Source of the DNA: CAINDI01 sp037127585
Lineage (GTDB): Bacteria; Verrucomicrobiota; Verrucomicrobiia; Palsa-1439
DNA: 64,000 nt
Direction of reading: 5' to 3'
Assembly (NCBI GenBank): GCA_037127585.1
Contig: JBAXYB010000003.1
Span: 14,094 to 78,093 of the forward strand
Every line of letters starts with the position of its first letter. Within the stretch, counting starts at the first letter, position 1. Shown piece by piece: positions 51,468 to 60,625 of the stretch. A program made the position numbers and the translations under genes. A model generated the notes under the pieces. That model was not told where the DNA came from, ran no database searches, and worked only from the letters and a program-made list of their open reading frames with translations.

Positions 51468-52954
51468 CGTTGCCCCGCGAGCTGGATGTCTTCCCAGCCG
51501 CCGCCGAGCGCTTTGTAGAGCGCGATGAGATTGGTGGTCACCGTCCGCTCGCTCTGGGCGAGATCGTCTTCAGCCCGGTAGAGGGCGCGTCTGACGATGA
51601 GCACATCGAGGAAGTTGCTGTTGCCTTTGGAATAGAGCTGATTGGCCAACTCGACGGCTTGCCGGTTGGCGGTGACTTGTTCGCGCAACGCGCGCAGCCG
51701 CTCCTGTTCTTGCGCGTAATTCACGAGAGCATTCTCGACATCCTCCAGCGACGTGAGCACGGTCTTTTCGTAGAGGGCCAGCGCCTGTTCTTCGCGAGCA
51801 TTCGCGGCCTTGATCTGACTGTGAATCCGGCCGATCTCGAGCAACCGCCATGTGACCGTCGGCCCCGCTGACCAGTACCGACTGCCACTGGAAAACCAAT
51901 CGCTAAAACTCAAGCTCTGGAAGCCGCCCGTACCGATCAATGAAAACTTCGGAAATAATTCTGCCGTCTCCACACCGATGCGCGCCGTCGTCGAGGCGAG
52001 CTGGTGCTCTGCGCGACGAACATCGGCTCGGCGACGCAAAAGGTCGGATGGCAAGCCGACCGGCACTTCGGGTGGAATGGGGGGGATCGCGTTATCCGGT
52101 GACAATTCGGTGATGAGCGCATCCGGTGTTTGCCCGACCAACACGGCCAACCGGTGCATCGTTTGTTTTGTCGCCCCCTGCAACGTCGGTAACTCGGCCT
52201 GCGTGCCGGCTAGTAACGCCGCCGCTTGGGCGACGTCGAGTTTACTGCTGATGCCACCCTTGAACCGGGCGCGCGTCAATTCGAGTGCAGCTTGTTGCGC
52301 CGCGATGTTGTCGCGGGCAATGGCGAGGCGCCGTTGATAGCCGCGCAGTTCGACATAATTGCGCGCGACCTCTGCCAATACGCTCACCAGGACATCACGC
52401 CGGTCTTCTTCCGTCGAAGCCAGATTCGCATTCAACACTTCCACGCCACGCCGCTTGCCGCCAAAAACATCGATCTCCCAGGACGCGTCAAAGTGTGCGT
52501 CGTACGTGCTTGTGTGTAATGTGTCGAAGGCGAAGATCTGTGCGTTCGAGCTGACTTGAGCATCAATATAGGACGCATTGCCTGTGATAGTCGGTAGGAA
52601 ATCCCAACGTCCCGCGGTTCGCAGTGCTCTGGATTCGCGTAGCTGACCGGCGGCGATGCGGAGGTCGTGATTGGCTTTCACGGCGCGCTCGATCAACGAA
52701 TCGAGTTCGGGATCGTTGAACGTCTTCCACCACTTCGCCAATTTCGTCGGGCTGTTGGTCGTGCCGCCGGTCGTGGGCTCCGTCCAATTGGCTGGGAGCT
52801 TGGTTTTCGGCGGGTGATAGTCCGGTCCGACTGCGCAGCCCGTAAATAGAAGTGCAACCAAGAGCAACCGGTAGGGACGGCGCGCCGCGCCGTCCGAATC
52901 CGTTGTCAATCGCGGCGGTCGCGGCGCAACCGCCCTACCGGGGCTATGCCTCAT
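51464..52954 (-). CDS. TolC/OprM-type outer-membrane efflux lipoprotein
   Basis: 496 residues from ATG 52954 (ATGA overlap with the RND gene). The lipobox LLFTGC puts the anchored Cys at 40, unusually far in, because a palindromic repeat (52870-52940) supplies codons 5-28 of the n-region. The body has the two OEP repeats of a trimeric channel (SLIERAVKANHDLRIAAGQLRE, RADVRRAEHQLASTTARIGVETAELFPKF). It is the outer-membrane exit of the pump encoded upstream. Confidence 0.93.
   Translation of the reverse strand: MRHSPGRAVAPRPPRLTTDSDGAARRPYRLLLVALLFTGCAVGPDYHPPKTKLPANWTEPTTGGTTNSPTKLAKWWKTFNDPELDSLIERAVKANHDLRIAAGQLRESRALRTAGRWDFLPTITGNASYIDAQVSSNAQIFAFDTLHTSTYDAHFDASWEIDVFGGKRRGVEVLNANLASTEEDRRDVLVSVLAEVARNYVELRGYQRRLAIARDNIAAQQAALELTRARFKGGISSKLDVAQAAALLAGTQAELPTLQGATKQTMHRLAVLVGQTPDALITELSPDNAIPPIPPEVPVGLPSDLLRRRADVRRAEHQLASTTARIGVETAELFPKFSLIGTGGFQSLSFSDWFSSGSRYWSAGPTVTWRLLEIGRIHSQIKAANAREEQALALYEKTVLTSLEDVENALVNYAQEQERLRALREQVTANRQAVELANQLYSKGNSNFLDVLIVRRALYRAEDDLAQSERTVTTNLIALYKALGGGWEDIQLAGQR
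52870..52940. repeat. Two-hairpin palindromic element inside the signal-peptide region
   Basis: Close copy of the element at 42245-42312: GTAGGGACGGCGCGCCGCGC at one end and CGCCCTACCG at the other. Read on the minus strand it encodes about RAVAPRPPRLTTDSDGAARR of the efflux lipoprotein. Confidence 0.8.
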
Positions 52955-55900
52955 AGCGCCGCTTCCTCCGGAATTTCAGCATATTCGGGAGCGGGATTCT
53001 TCGCCCGGTCGCGGGCGATCACCATGTAGATCGACGGCAAGATGAAGAGCGTGAACAAAGTCCCAATCGCCATACCGGTGACGAGGACGGTGCCGATGCT
53101 GTTGCGCGAACCGGCACCGGGGCCTGTCGCCAGGACGAGCGGGAAATGGCCGGCAATTGTGGCGACGGAAGTCATCAAGATCGGGCGCAACCGCGTCCCG
53201 CACGCTTCGATGACGGCGTCGAGTTTGGACTTGCCGGAGTCTTGGAGTGAGTTCGCAAATTCGACGATGAGGATGCCGTTCTTGGAGACGAGGCCGACCA
53301 GGGTGATGAGTCCGATTTGGCTGTAGATGTTCAGCGTTGTGAATCCGAAGAACGTAAACAGCAGCGAGCCGGATAATGCCAGCGGTACCGAACCGAGCAG
53401 GATGATCAACGGATCGCGAAAGCTTTCGAATTGCGCCGCGAGCACGAGGAAAATCAGGATCAACGAGAGCAGGAGGGTCGTGTTCAGGTTGTTGCCTTCG
53501 ACGCGGAGTTGCCGGGCTTCGCCGGCGTAATCAATCCGGTAACCGCGCGGCAGAATCTTCGCAGCTTCACCTTCGAGGACCTTGAGGGCTTGATCGAGCG
53601 TGACGCCGGGCGCGATTGCGCCTTGGATCTTGACCGAGTTCAATTGCTGGAAGCGGTAGATGGATCGCGGCTGAGTTGTCTGTTTCAATGTCGCGAACGT
53701 CGCGAGCTGGACGAGTTTGCCGTTCGGACCGCTGACGTACATTTCTTCGAGCTGACTTGCATTCAACCGCGAAGCGCGCGTGACCTGCGGGATGACTTTG
53801 TAGCTGCGGCCTTGGATGCTGAAACGGTTCACATAGTTGCCGCCGAGCATCGTGCCGAGATCGGCGCCGACTTGCTGGAGATTCACGCCGAGCGAGGCGA
53901 CTTTGTCGCGATCAAAAACGATTTCGGATTGCGGTTGGTCGAACTTCAAGTCCGTGTCGGCGTACATGAACAGCCCGCTCGCAAACGCTTTCATGACGAG
54001 TTGATTCGCGAACTCCAGCAGCTCGCGCGGCTCCGCAGTGGACGCGATGACGAATTCGACCGGGAACTGTCCACCGCCGGGCAGCGGGGAAGGGGTCGTC
54101 GCGATGGCTTGAATGCCGGGAATGGCGGAGAGTTTGCCGAACACTTCGCCGACGATTTGCTCGGTGTTGCGTTTGCGTTCGCTCCAAGGTTTCACGGTCA
54201 GCCCGCCGAAGCCGAAGGATGGTTGGGTGATCTGAAAGGTGTTTTCGGTTTCCGGGACGGACTTGAACGCCTCGTGAACTTTCTTGGAGTAAAGCAGGGT
54301 CTGGTCGAGGGTCGAGTTCGGCGCGGCAAACAGCAGTCCCATGATGAACCCTTGATCTTCCTTCGGCGCAAGTTCGCTCTGGGAAAACATGAAGAACGGA
54401 ATAATCAGCAGCACGACAATGCTGGCCAGCGTTAACGTGACCGGCCGCCATCGCAGTGTGTTGGTGAGGAGTTGAACGTAATTACGGCGAAGCTTTTCAA
54501 AATGCCGGCTGATCATGCCGGCAAAACCGGTGTCGGCGTCTTTGGCGCGCAGAAGTTTTGACGACATCATCGGCGAGAGCGTGATGGCCACGATACCGGA
54601 CACCGTCACCGCACCGGCCAGTGTCAGCGCGAATTCCCGGAAGAGCGCGCCGGTCAGGCCGCCTTGAAAACCAATGGGCGCGTAGACGGTCGCCAATGTG
54701 ATGGTCATCGCAATGATCGGGCTGAAGAGTTCCCGGCCACTCTTGATCGCTGCTTCGAACGGGGTCGAACCTTCGTGGAGATGGCGCTCGACGTTCTCGA
54801 CGACGACAATCGCGTCGTCGACAACCAACCCGACCGACAACACGATAGCGAGCAATGTGAGCAGGTTGAGCGTGAAGCCGAAGAGCAACATCAGGAACAC
54901 CGCGCCGATCAACGAAATCGGAATCGCCACGACCGGGATGAGGATCGACCGGAACGATCCGAGAAACAGGAAGATGACGATAACGACGATGATCAACGTT
55001 TCGATCAACGTGTGCGTCACTTCGTGAATCGCGTCGGCGATGTACTTCGTCGAATCGTAGGGCACACCGAGCTTCATCCCGACCGGCAGTTCCTTCTCGA
55101 TCAACGGCAATTCCGCGCGCACGGCCTTGATCACGTCGAGCGAGTTTGCGGTCGGCAACACCCACACGCCCATAAACGTCGCTTTCTGGCCGGAGAATCG
55201 CACTTCATCGTCGTAGCTTTCCGCGCCGAGGTTGACGTCGGCGACATCCCGCAACCGCACCACCGCGCCGTTGCGTTCGCGGATCACGAGTTGCCGGAAT
55301 TCCTCGGGCGTTTTCAGATCGGTGTTGGCGGTCAAGTTCACCGAGACCATCGCGCCCTTCGTCGCGCCGACGGCGGAGAGATAATTGTTCGCGCCGAGCG
55401 CCGTGCGAACTTCCGTCGGTGAAATATTCAGCGCCGCCAGCCGGTCGGCCTTCAGCCAGACGCGCATCGCAAACGTCCGCGCGCCAAGGATGTCCGCCTT
55501 CTGGACGCCGCTCACGGCGGTCAGCTTCGGCTGGACGACGCGCGTCAGATAATCAGTGATCTGATTTTGGTCGAGGTCATCCGAGTAAAAGCTCATGTAC
55601 ATCGCGGCGAACTGGCTGTCGCTCGTCTCGATGTCGATGATCGGGGCTTGCGCCTCGGGCGGTAAGTCATTGCGGACTTGCGCGACCTTCGACTGGATCT
55701 GCGTCAACGCGTCGTTATTGTTGTAGTTGAGCTTCAGGTGGACGGTGATCGTGCTCAAGCCCTGCGCGCTCTGCGACTCGATGTAGTCGATGCCGTCCGC
55801 ACTGGCGATGACGCGTTCGAGCGGTGTGGTGACGAAGCCGCGGACGAGATCGGCGTTCGCGCCGATGTACGCGGTCTTGATGGTGACCACCGCAATATCA

Positions 55901-56019
55901 CTGCGCGGGTATTGCCGTACGTTCAACGACCGGAGCGCCTGAAACCCTGCGAGTAGAATCACCAGGTTAACAACCGTCGCCACGACCGGTCGGCGAATGA
56001 AGAGATCGGTAAGTTTCAT
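52951..56019 (-). CDS. RND efflux transporter, HAE1 family
   Basis: 1022 residues, with the AcrB/MexF plan: a first helix (PVVATVVNLVILLAG), large porter domains, helix 4 with the proton-relay Asp pair (GLVVDDAIVVVENVERHL), and a second half with GLVSKNGILIVEFAN. It takes up drugs or other compounds from membrane and periplasm using the proton gradient. The adaptor gene lies 6 bases upstream and the outer-membrane channel gene overlaps its stop. Confidence 0.96.
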   Translation of the reverse strand: MKLTDLFIRRPVVATVVNLVILLAGFQALRSLNVRQYPRSDIAVVTIKTAYIGANADLVRGFVTTPLERVIASADGIDYIESQSAQGLSTITVHLKLNYNNNDALTQIQSKVAQVRNDLPPEAQAPIIDIETSDSQFAAMYMSFYSDDLDQNQITDYLTRVVQPKLTAVSGVQKADILGARTFAMRVWLKADRLAALNISPTEVRTALGANNYLSAVGATKGAMVSVNLTANTDLKTPEEFRQLVIRERNGAVVRLRDVADVNLGAESYDDEVRFSGQKATFMGVWVLPTANSLDVIKAVRAELPLIEKELPVGMKLGVPYDSTKYIADAIHEVTHTLIETLIIVVIVIFLFLGSFRSILIPVVAIPISLIGAVFLMLLFGFTLNLLTLLAIVLSVGLVVDDAIVVVENVERHLHEGSTPFEAAIKSGRELFSPIIAMTITLATVYAPIGFQGGLTGALFREFALTLAGAVTVSGIVAITLSPMMSSKLLRAKDADTGFAGMISRHFEKLRRNYVQLLTNTLRWRPVTLTLASIVVLLIIPFFMFSQSELAPKEDQGFIMGLLFAAPNSTLDQTLLYSKKVHEAFKSVPETENTFQITQPSFGFGGLTVKPWSERKRNTEQIVGEVFGKLSAIPGIQAIATTPSPLPGGGQFPVEFVIASTAEPRELLEFANQLVMKAFASGLFMYADTDLKFDQPQSEIVFDRDKVASLGVNLQQVGADLGTMLGGNYVNRFSIQGRSYKVIPQVTRASRLNASQLEEMYVSGPNGKLVQLATFATLKQTTQPRSIYRFQQLNSVKIQGAIAPGVTLDQALKVLEGEAAKILPRGYRIDYAGEARQLRVEGNNLNTTLLLSLILIFLVLAAQFESFRDPLIILLGSVPLALSGSLLFTFFGFTTLNIYSQIGLITLVGLVSKNGILIVEFANSLQDSGKSKLDAVIEACGTRLRPILMTSVATIAGHFPLVLATGPGAGSRNSIGTVLVTGMAIGTLFTLFILPSIYMVIARDRAKNPAPEYAEIPEEAAL

Positions 56020-56025
56020 TCGCGC

Positions 56026-57126
56026 TTACATGTTCGGCGGATTCGGATTGGCGTCATTGCTCGGTTGGACGCTGTTATTCACCTGCACCGGTATCCCGTT
56101 GCGCAACTTGAACGCGCCTGACGACACCACTTCGTCACCTTCCTTCACGCCCGACACCACGGTGATCTGATCGCCGCGCGTCGCGCCGAGTTTCACGAAC
56201 TGTTGCGCGACCGTCTTGCCGTCTTTCACGATGAACACCGAATCCCCATACGGCGCATAACTGATCGACGATGCCGGGATGGAAAGGACGTCCTGTTCCG
56301 GCAAGAACACCTCGACGTCGACGAACATACCGGGCTGGAGCTTGCCGGCGGCGTTGGGGACTGTGCCTTGGACCATGACGTTGCGCGTGGCTTCATCCAA
56401 CCGGGGTTCGATGGCGGTCACTTCGCCTTCGAATTGTTCATCGCCGAGGCCGGTCACTTTCAGCCGGAGCTTCTTCCCGACCGCCACTTGCGCGAGGTTC
56501 TGCTGGGGAACGGCCAGCTCAACGTGAATCGGATCAACCGACTCCAATTGCACAATCGGCGCGCCGACATTTAGATATTGTCCGAGATCAACTTGCCGGA
56601 TACCGAGCCGGCCATCGAACGGCGCGACGATGTTCTTGCGAGCGATGAGCACCCGCGCTTCATCGACTGCCGCCGCGGCTTGCCGGTATTCGCTGTCGGC
56701 GGTGTCCAGATTCGACTGCGACACCGCGCCGCTGGCGACGAGTTCTTTTTGCCGGTCGAGATTCAGCTTCGCCAAATCGCGTCGTGCTTCGGCCGAACGC
56801 AATTGCGCCTCCTCTTGCTGGCTATCGAGTTTGATCAGCAAATCGCCCTTCTTCACCACCGCGCCTGATTGAAACGCCAGTTGCGCCACGATCCCCGGTA
56901 AGTCCGTGCTCACGGCCACGCCGTTGACGGCTTTGAGCGAGCCGACCGCGCGCAGGGCCGGTTGCCAGCGCTCGCGTTTGACGACAACCGTCGTGACGGC
57001 GGCCGGCGGCATTTGCATGGATTGCATCATCGCCATGCCTTTGCGGATCTGGGTGTACTTGTAAAACCCGATGGCGGCCACAAACAGCAACACGCCGCCC
57101 AACATGATAAACATTCTTTTTTTCAT
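56026..57126 (-). CDS. RND efflux adaptor (membrane fusion protein)
   Basis: 366 residues from ATG 57126 (MKKRMFIMLGGVLLFVAAIGF); 40 upstream in-frame codons encode a copy of a palindromic repeat and are unlikely to be protein. It has an N-terminal anchor, a lipoyl half (GIVAQLAFQSGAVVKKGDLLIKLD), a helical hairpin, the second lipoyl half (IVAPFDGRLGIRQVDLGQYL), and beta-barrel and membrane-proximal domains. It joins the RND pump to the outer-membrane channel. Confidence 0.95.
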   Translation of the reverse strand: MKKRMFIMLGGVLLFVAAIGFYKYTQIRKGMAMMQSMQMPPAAVTTVVVKRERWQPALRAVGSLKAVNGVAVSTDLPGIVAQLAFQSGAVVKKGDLLIKLDSQQEEAQLRSAEARRDLAKLNLDRQKELVASGAVSQSNLDTADSEYRQAAAAVDEARVLIARKNIVAPFDGRLGIRQVDLGQYLNVGAPIVQLESVDPIHVELAVPQQNLAQVAVGKKLRLKVTGLGDEQFEGEVTAIEPRLDEATRNVMVQGTVPNAAGKLQPGMFVDVEVFLPEQDVLSIPASSISYAPYGDSVFIVKDGKTVAQQFVKLGATRGDQITVVSGVKEGDEVVSSGAFKLRNGIPVQVNNSVQPSNDANPNPPNM

Positions 57127-57205
57127 ACTCGTCTCAAGAAACGGAGCGCCACTTTTGCCGACAATTCCAGCGAGTGCAAGCAGATGTTGAAGCAGTCGGT
57201 GACCT

Positions 57206-57276
57206 TGTAGGAGCGACTTGCAGTCGCGACCGGGCAGGCCCAGCAATGTAGGAGCGACTTGCAGTCGCGACCGGGC
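57206..57276. repeat. Two identical 30-base palindromic repeats in direct order
   Basis: Copies at 57206-57235 and 57247-57276 are identical (TGTAGGAGCGACTTGCAGTC and on to CGCGACCGGGC), each with the inner palindrome GCGACTTGCAGTCGC. They lie just upstream of the efflux operon, where they could form hairpins or bind a protein. Relatives are at 5952 and 13342. Confidence 0.8.
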
Positions 57277-57375
57277 CGGAGCGGGATTTTCTTAACCACG
57301 AATCACACGAATGGCGCTTCCCGGCTGAGCCGGTGTCCTTGGCGTGATCGACTTCGCGCGGATCCCGCGGACTGT

Positions 57376-57615
57376 TCACTTCCGATACTTCGCGGGCCTC
57401 TCGCGGACGACTGCCGCAGGTTCAGCGACAGCGTATTCCATCGTCATGGGCTTTTCCATGTGCTCGGAAGCGTCCAGAATCTCAAAGCCCACCACGCCGC
57501 CGTCATAGCCAAAATCGGCAATGACGCCGGGGCGCACTTCGTCACTTTCCTTCACACGCGCGTCGCGTAGCGTGATGGTGAGAATGTCGGTTTCTTTGTC
57601 GTATTCGACTTTCAT
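57376..57615 (-). CDS. DUF2283 protein
   Basis: 79 residues, opening MKVEYDKETDILTITL, with VIADFGYDGGVVGFEILDAS: the DUF2283 pattern. Such genes are often paired with DUF4258 genes in toxin-antitoxin-like modules, as here (4-base overlap). Role by analogy: likely the antitoxin-side partner. Confidence 0.85.
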   Translation of the reverse strand: MKVEYDKETDILTITLRDARVKESDEVRPGVIADFGYDGGVVGFEILDASEHMEKPMTMEYAVAEPAAVVRERPAKYRK

Positions 57616-57884
57616 TCGCGTGCTCCTCCTTCATACTTCTTGAACTTCGAGGTTTTGTAAAGCGTGACAATCACCAACTCATCTGCGGTTTCTTCCACCA
57701 CCACGCGCAGCAACATCTCTGTTTGCAGCACCTCATCCCGATAGCGCCGCATATAAATCTGGCGCGGCGGTCGGCCCGGTACAACCACATCCGGTTTGGC
57801 AATGGTCTGCTCCACCTCGCCCGCGCTTACTTCGCGGCTGGCAACTTTCTTCCGCGCGTGATCCCACCAGCGAATCGGCTTCAT
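57612..57884 (-). CDS. DUF4258 protein, possible toxin
   Basis: 90 residues: WWDHARKKVASREVSAGEVEQTIAKPD, then MRRYRDEVLQTEMLLRVVVEE and VIVTLYKTSKFKKY, as in DUF4258, a small RelE/BrnT-like fold. It is followed, with an ATGA overlap, by a DUF2283 gene. The order and overlap resemble BrnT/HigB-type modules; toxicity is not established. Confidence 0.8.
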   Translation of the reverse strand: MKPIRWWDHARKKVASREVSAGEVEQTIAKPDVVVPGRPPRQIYMRRYRDEVLQTEMLLRVVVEETADELVIVTLYKTSKFKKYEGGARE

Positions 57885-58039
57885 TTCGGCTCGCCCCCGT
57901 GTCGCGCCGTCGCCTTGGCGGAGGCGGACGTGTCGCGTCGTAGCTCGCTGGGAGCGGAGGCGGATTCATTGAGCGCCGGCAACCCCTTCACGATCTTCTG
58001 GTTCGTCATCTGAGGTTGCAGCAGTGGTCGACGCGCCAT
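57881..58039 (-). CDS. Small ORF leading the DUF4258 module
   Basis: 52 residues from ATG 58039, with its stop overlapping the DUF4258 start (ATGA). After MARRPLLQPQMTNQKIVKGLP the sequence turns into Ala/Ser/Arg low complexity (SASAPSELRRDTSASAKA), which looks like a translated dispersed repeat. It may be only a leader for translation of the module. Confidence 0.35.
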   Translation of the reverse strand: MARRPLLQPQMTNQKIVKGLPALNESASAPSELRRDTSASAKATARHGGEPK

Positions 58040-58148
58040 GCCGCCGTTGTAGCACGAGCGCGGGAAATTCCAAGAAACGAATGGCGCGGCCGGTTCCGGG
58101 TAGCGCGGACTCCGTGGGATGTGGAGATTAACCCCGGCAAGTAACCTG

Positions 58149-58937
58149 TCACTTGGCGGACTGCACGATTTTCTGCAGATCGCTGTATAATTGCTCTGGG
58201 TTCTCCAAGAATTGCAGTGCGAACAGTCCACCGCCGGTGCCGCGTACGACGACTGTCCCCCAACCGAATATCCGACCTAACCAAGGTAGCCGGATTGCCA
58301 CCGTTTCGATTTGTTTCAAGAGTAGCTCAGCCGTGGTCCTGCTGAGGACGCCTTGGTTGATGATCAACCGGCGGTTGGTAAGCGTAATCAGCGTATGACT
58401 CCGGGCAAGAGACGCGAGGATCGTTACGACAAGGCCGATGAATAAAATCATCACACATGGAAGTAGAAAAAAGAATGGTAGAAACGTCGACCCGTTCGGC
58501 GTCAATGCTCCGGTAGGCATCAGCCCGCTCGTCAGTGCGCGAAAGAGTGACTGAATGAGGGCACTGATCACGCCAAAGCCGGCGCAGAGAACCAACGTGA
58601 CAATGGTCGGCAGAGTCACAACAGCGCGGTGCATTCGCGCCTGCATAATGACTGACTCAGCTGGATTCAATGCCAAGTTGTGACCGGGAAGAGTCACTGG
58701 GCTGCTTGCTGATCGTGAACTCGGTGGTGTGCGCGGTGGTTGACCAAGCGGTTTCTTGGGTTGAACTCGTGTGGGCGGGTCAGGAACTGGCGGGGCTGGG
58801 GCCGCGCCGCTTACCGCCTTGGGTGAAGGAACGTAGGCCGGCTTGCTGCACTTCGGACAATCCACGGTAATCCCGGCACCGCTCTCATCGATAGAGAGTG
58901 ATTGGCCGCAATGGCTACAGAAGAATTCGATGTCCAT
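58149..58937 (-). CDS. Zinc-ribbon + bacterial PH-domain membrane protein
   Basis: 262 residues. A double-Cys ribbon at the start (CSHCGQSLSIDESGAGITVDCPKC), a Pro-rich linker (about 40-85), two membrane helices (VTLPTIVTLVLCAGFGVISAL and FLPFFFLLPCVMILFIGLVVTIL), then a bPH2-like domain (LITLTNRRLIINQGVLSRTTAELLLKQIETV). Its N-terminal ribbon is very like that of the RecQ-like protein at 60626. Function unknown. Confidence 0.85.
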   Translation of the reverse strand: MDIEFFCSHCGQSLSIDESGAGITVDCPKCSKPAYVPSPKAVSGAAPAPPVPDPPTRVQPKKPLGQPPRTPPSSRSASSPVTLPGHNLALNPAESVIMQARMHRAVVTLPTIVTLVLCAGFGVISALIQSLFRALTSGLMPTGALTPNGSTFLPFFFLLPCVMILFIGLVVTILASLARSHTLITLTNRRLIINQGVLSRTTAELLLKQIETVAIRLPWLGRIFGWGTVVVRGTGGGLFALQFLENPEQLYSDLQKIVQSAK

Positions 58938-59008
58938 AGCTCATCGACCGATCTGTAATCTACTCCGCCCCCGTTGTAGTCAATTCAAGACCATCGGGGT
59001 TTGTGCCT

Positions 59009-59410
59009 TCACTTGTCGGATGACTTTCCTGGCGGTTGATCTACGAACTCGATAACATCTGCGGTAACGGTAATTCGCGGGATGGAAAACAAAATCACAT
59101 AAAGCTGGGAGCTATCTTGCGTCTGATTGGCCAAGGCGATTGACCGACCGCGGAGGTCTTCGCCGACCGATTTGTAGAGTCGCTGTTTCGCGACACTGTA
59201 GCTAGGACTGGTGATTGGGAGAAACCCCAAGAACCTAAATCCAGCGCTTGTACCGATCGCGCCACCCTTAATCAGCCGGTAGTTATTACCAGCCAACCGC
59301 ACATCCGTAGCTGTTTTCTGATCGAAATTGCCCGATGACGTACTGCAACCAGTCACAAAGGCAATTGCTCCAAACAATGAGATGAATATAACAATGGGTG
59401 CTAGTCGCAT
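59009..59410 (-). CDS. Small lipoprotein, unknown
   Basis: 133 residues from ATG 59410, with AGGAGG upstream. The lipobox FVTGC anchors Cys22. The mature part has a Gly-rich loop KGGAIGTSAGFRFLGFLPI and ends VIEFVDQPPGKSSDK. No known family was matched with confidence; similar small lipoproteins occur widely in this group of bacteria. Confidence 0.75.
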   Translation of the reverse strand: MRLAPIVIFISLFGAIAFVTGCSTSSGNFDQKTATDVRLAGNNYRLIKGGAIGTSAGFRFLGFLPITSPSYSVAKQRLYKSVGEDLRGRSIALANQTQDSSQLYVILFSIPRITVTADVIEFVDQPPGKSSDK

Positions 59411-59695
59411 GCGGACGATCCTCCTAGGAATTAGTTCTAGCCAAACCATATTGGAGAACTCTGAACTCTGGCAAGTTCTTTATCTCCGCGACCGAATGGA
59501 AGTGACTGCTGAAAGGTAGGGCGCGATTGCCACCGGCAAACGGCGTGTGGTGTCTCGTAGAACTCGGCTGTCCGGGCGCGCCGCTCCCCTTGTCATCCTG
59601 AGCAAACCGAAGGGGCAGCCCGGTTTACGGATCGTTGAAAGCTGACAACCGAGTCTTATTGCGGAATCCTGACAACCGATTAGAATCACGCACCT

Positions 59696-60583
59696 ATGGC
59701 TTTGGGACTTCAGATTCTTCTGTGTTGCGTGATACCGGCAAGCATCCTCCTTGGCCTCCTCCGGTTCAGGAAGTGGAAGCAGGCCCGCATCGATCTTCGC
59801 GCGCCGGTGGAAACCCAGTTGCTGCGCGCACCCGGTGAGAGTCTGCAGAAGAAGATTGAGGATTTGGACGACAAGCTCGGAGAGGCGTTGATGAGCGCTA
59901 TGTTGCTCCCACCGGTCACGCTGTTATTGCTTGCCGTCTGGCACAAAGGGGCTGTTCCACAGCGGATACCGGAGCTGATCGGATTCTATAGCGCGAGCGT
60001 TGCGGCGTTTGCATTTTATGCACGCCGCGTCTTCAAGCTTCGTGACGAGATTCAGAATCATTCCCTCGGCCTCAGTGGTGAACGAGCCGTCGGCGAGGAG
60101 TTGAACAAACTCATGCTCGATGGGTGCTTCGTCTACCATGACTTCCCAGCGGACCCGAAGTGGAACATCGATCACGTTATCGTCGCGCCGTCGGGCGTCT
60201 ACATCGTGGAAACCAAGACCCGGCGCAAACGGAAGGCCGTCGCCGGCAAGCGTGACCATGAGCTCCTCTATGATGGTGAGGCAATTGAGTTTCCTCACGA
60301 CGAGCGCAGCCGGTACGGCCTTGACCAAGCCGTCGGTAACGCCAAATGGCTGAGCGGTTATCTCAGCAGCGCCACCGGCGAGAAAGTCTGGGTCCAACCC
60401 ATTCTCACTTTCCCCGGCTGGTTCATCATCAATCGTGTCCCACCGGGTAATTCACTCGCTGTCCTCGCCCCGAAACAGATTCGCCCCTACGTGTTGAAGT
60501 CTGGTTCCCCAACTCTGACCGCCGCGAGCATGGAACGCATCAAACACCAACTCGAACAGAAGTGCCGGGATGTGGAGTTCTAG
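59696..60583 (+). CDS. Membrane-anchored NERD nuclease-like protein
   Basis: 295 residues from ATG 59696. Three N-terminal hydrophobic segments (3-22, 65-82 and 95-109) anchor it. A NERD domain follows (about 125-240): GERAVGEEL (128-136), Asp159 in NIDHVIVAPSGVYIVETKTRR, and Glu172/Lys174 of the E-x-K, so the PD-(D/E)xK-type active site looks intact. NERD domains are nuclease-related and often accompany helicases. The next gene, 42 bases downstream, is a helicase, suggesting a two-gene unit. Confidence 0.88.
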   Translation: MALGLQILLCCVIPASILLGLLRFRKWKQARIDLRAPVETQLLRAPGESLQKKIEDLDDKLGEALMSAMLLPPVTLLLLAVWHKGAVPQRIPELIGFYSASVAAFAFYARRVFKLRDEIQNHSLGLSGERAVGEELNKLMLDGCFVYHDFPADPKWNIDHVIVAPSGVYIVETKTRRKRKAVAGKRDHELLYDGEAIEFPHDERSRYGLDQAVGNAKWLSGYLSSATGEKVWVQPILTFPGWFIINRVPPGNSLAVLAPKQIRPYVLKSGSPTLTAASMERIKHQLEQKCRDVEF

Positions 60584-60625
60584 TCCGGCCCTAGAGTGTG
60601 AATAGTTGGCCCGGGCCACCCGCGC

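Noticed and set aside
57127..57246. 40-residue extension of the efflux adaptor
   Set aside because: It is a translated copy of the palindromic repeat; the true anchor begins at ATG 57126.
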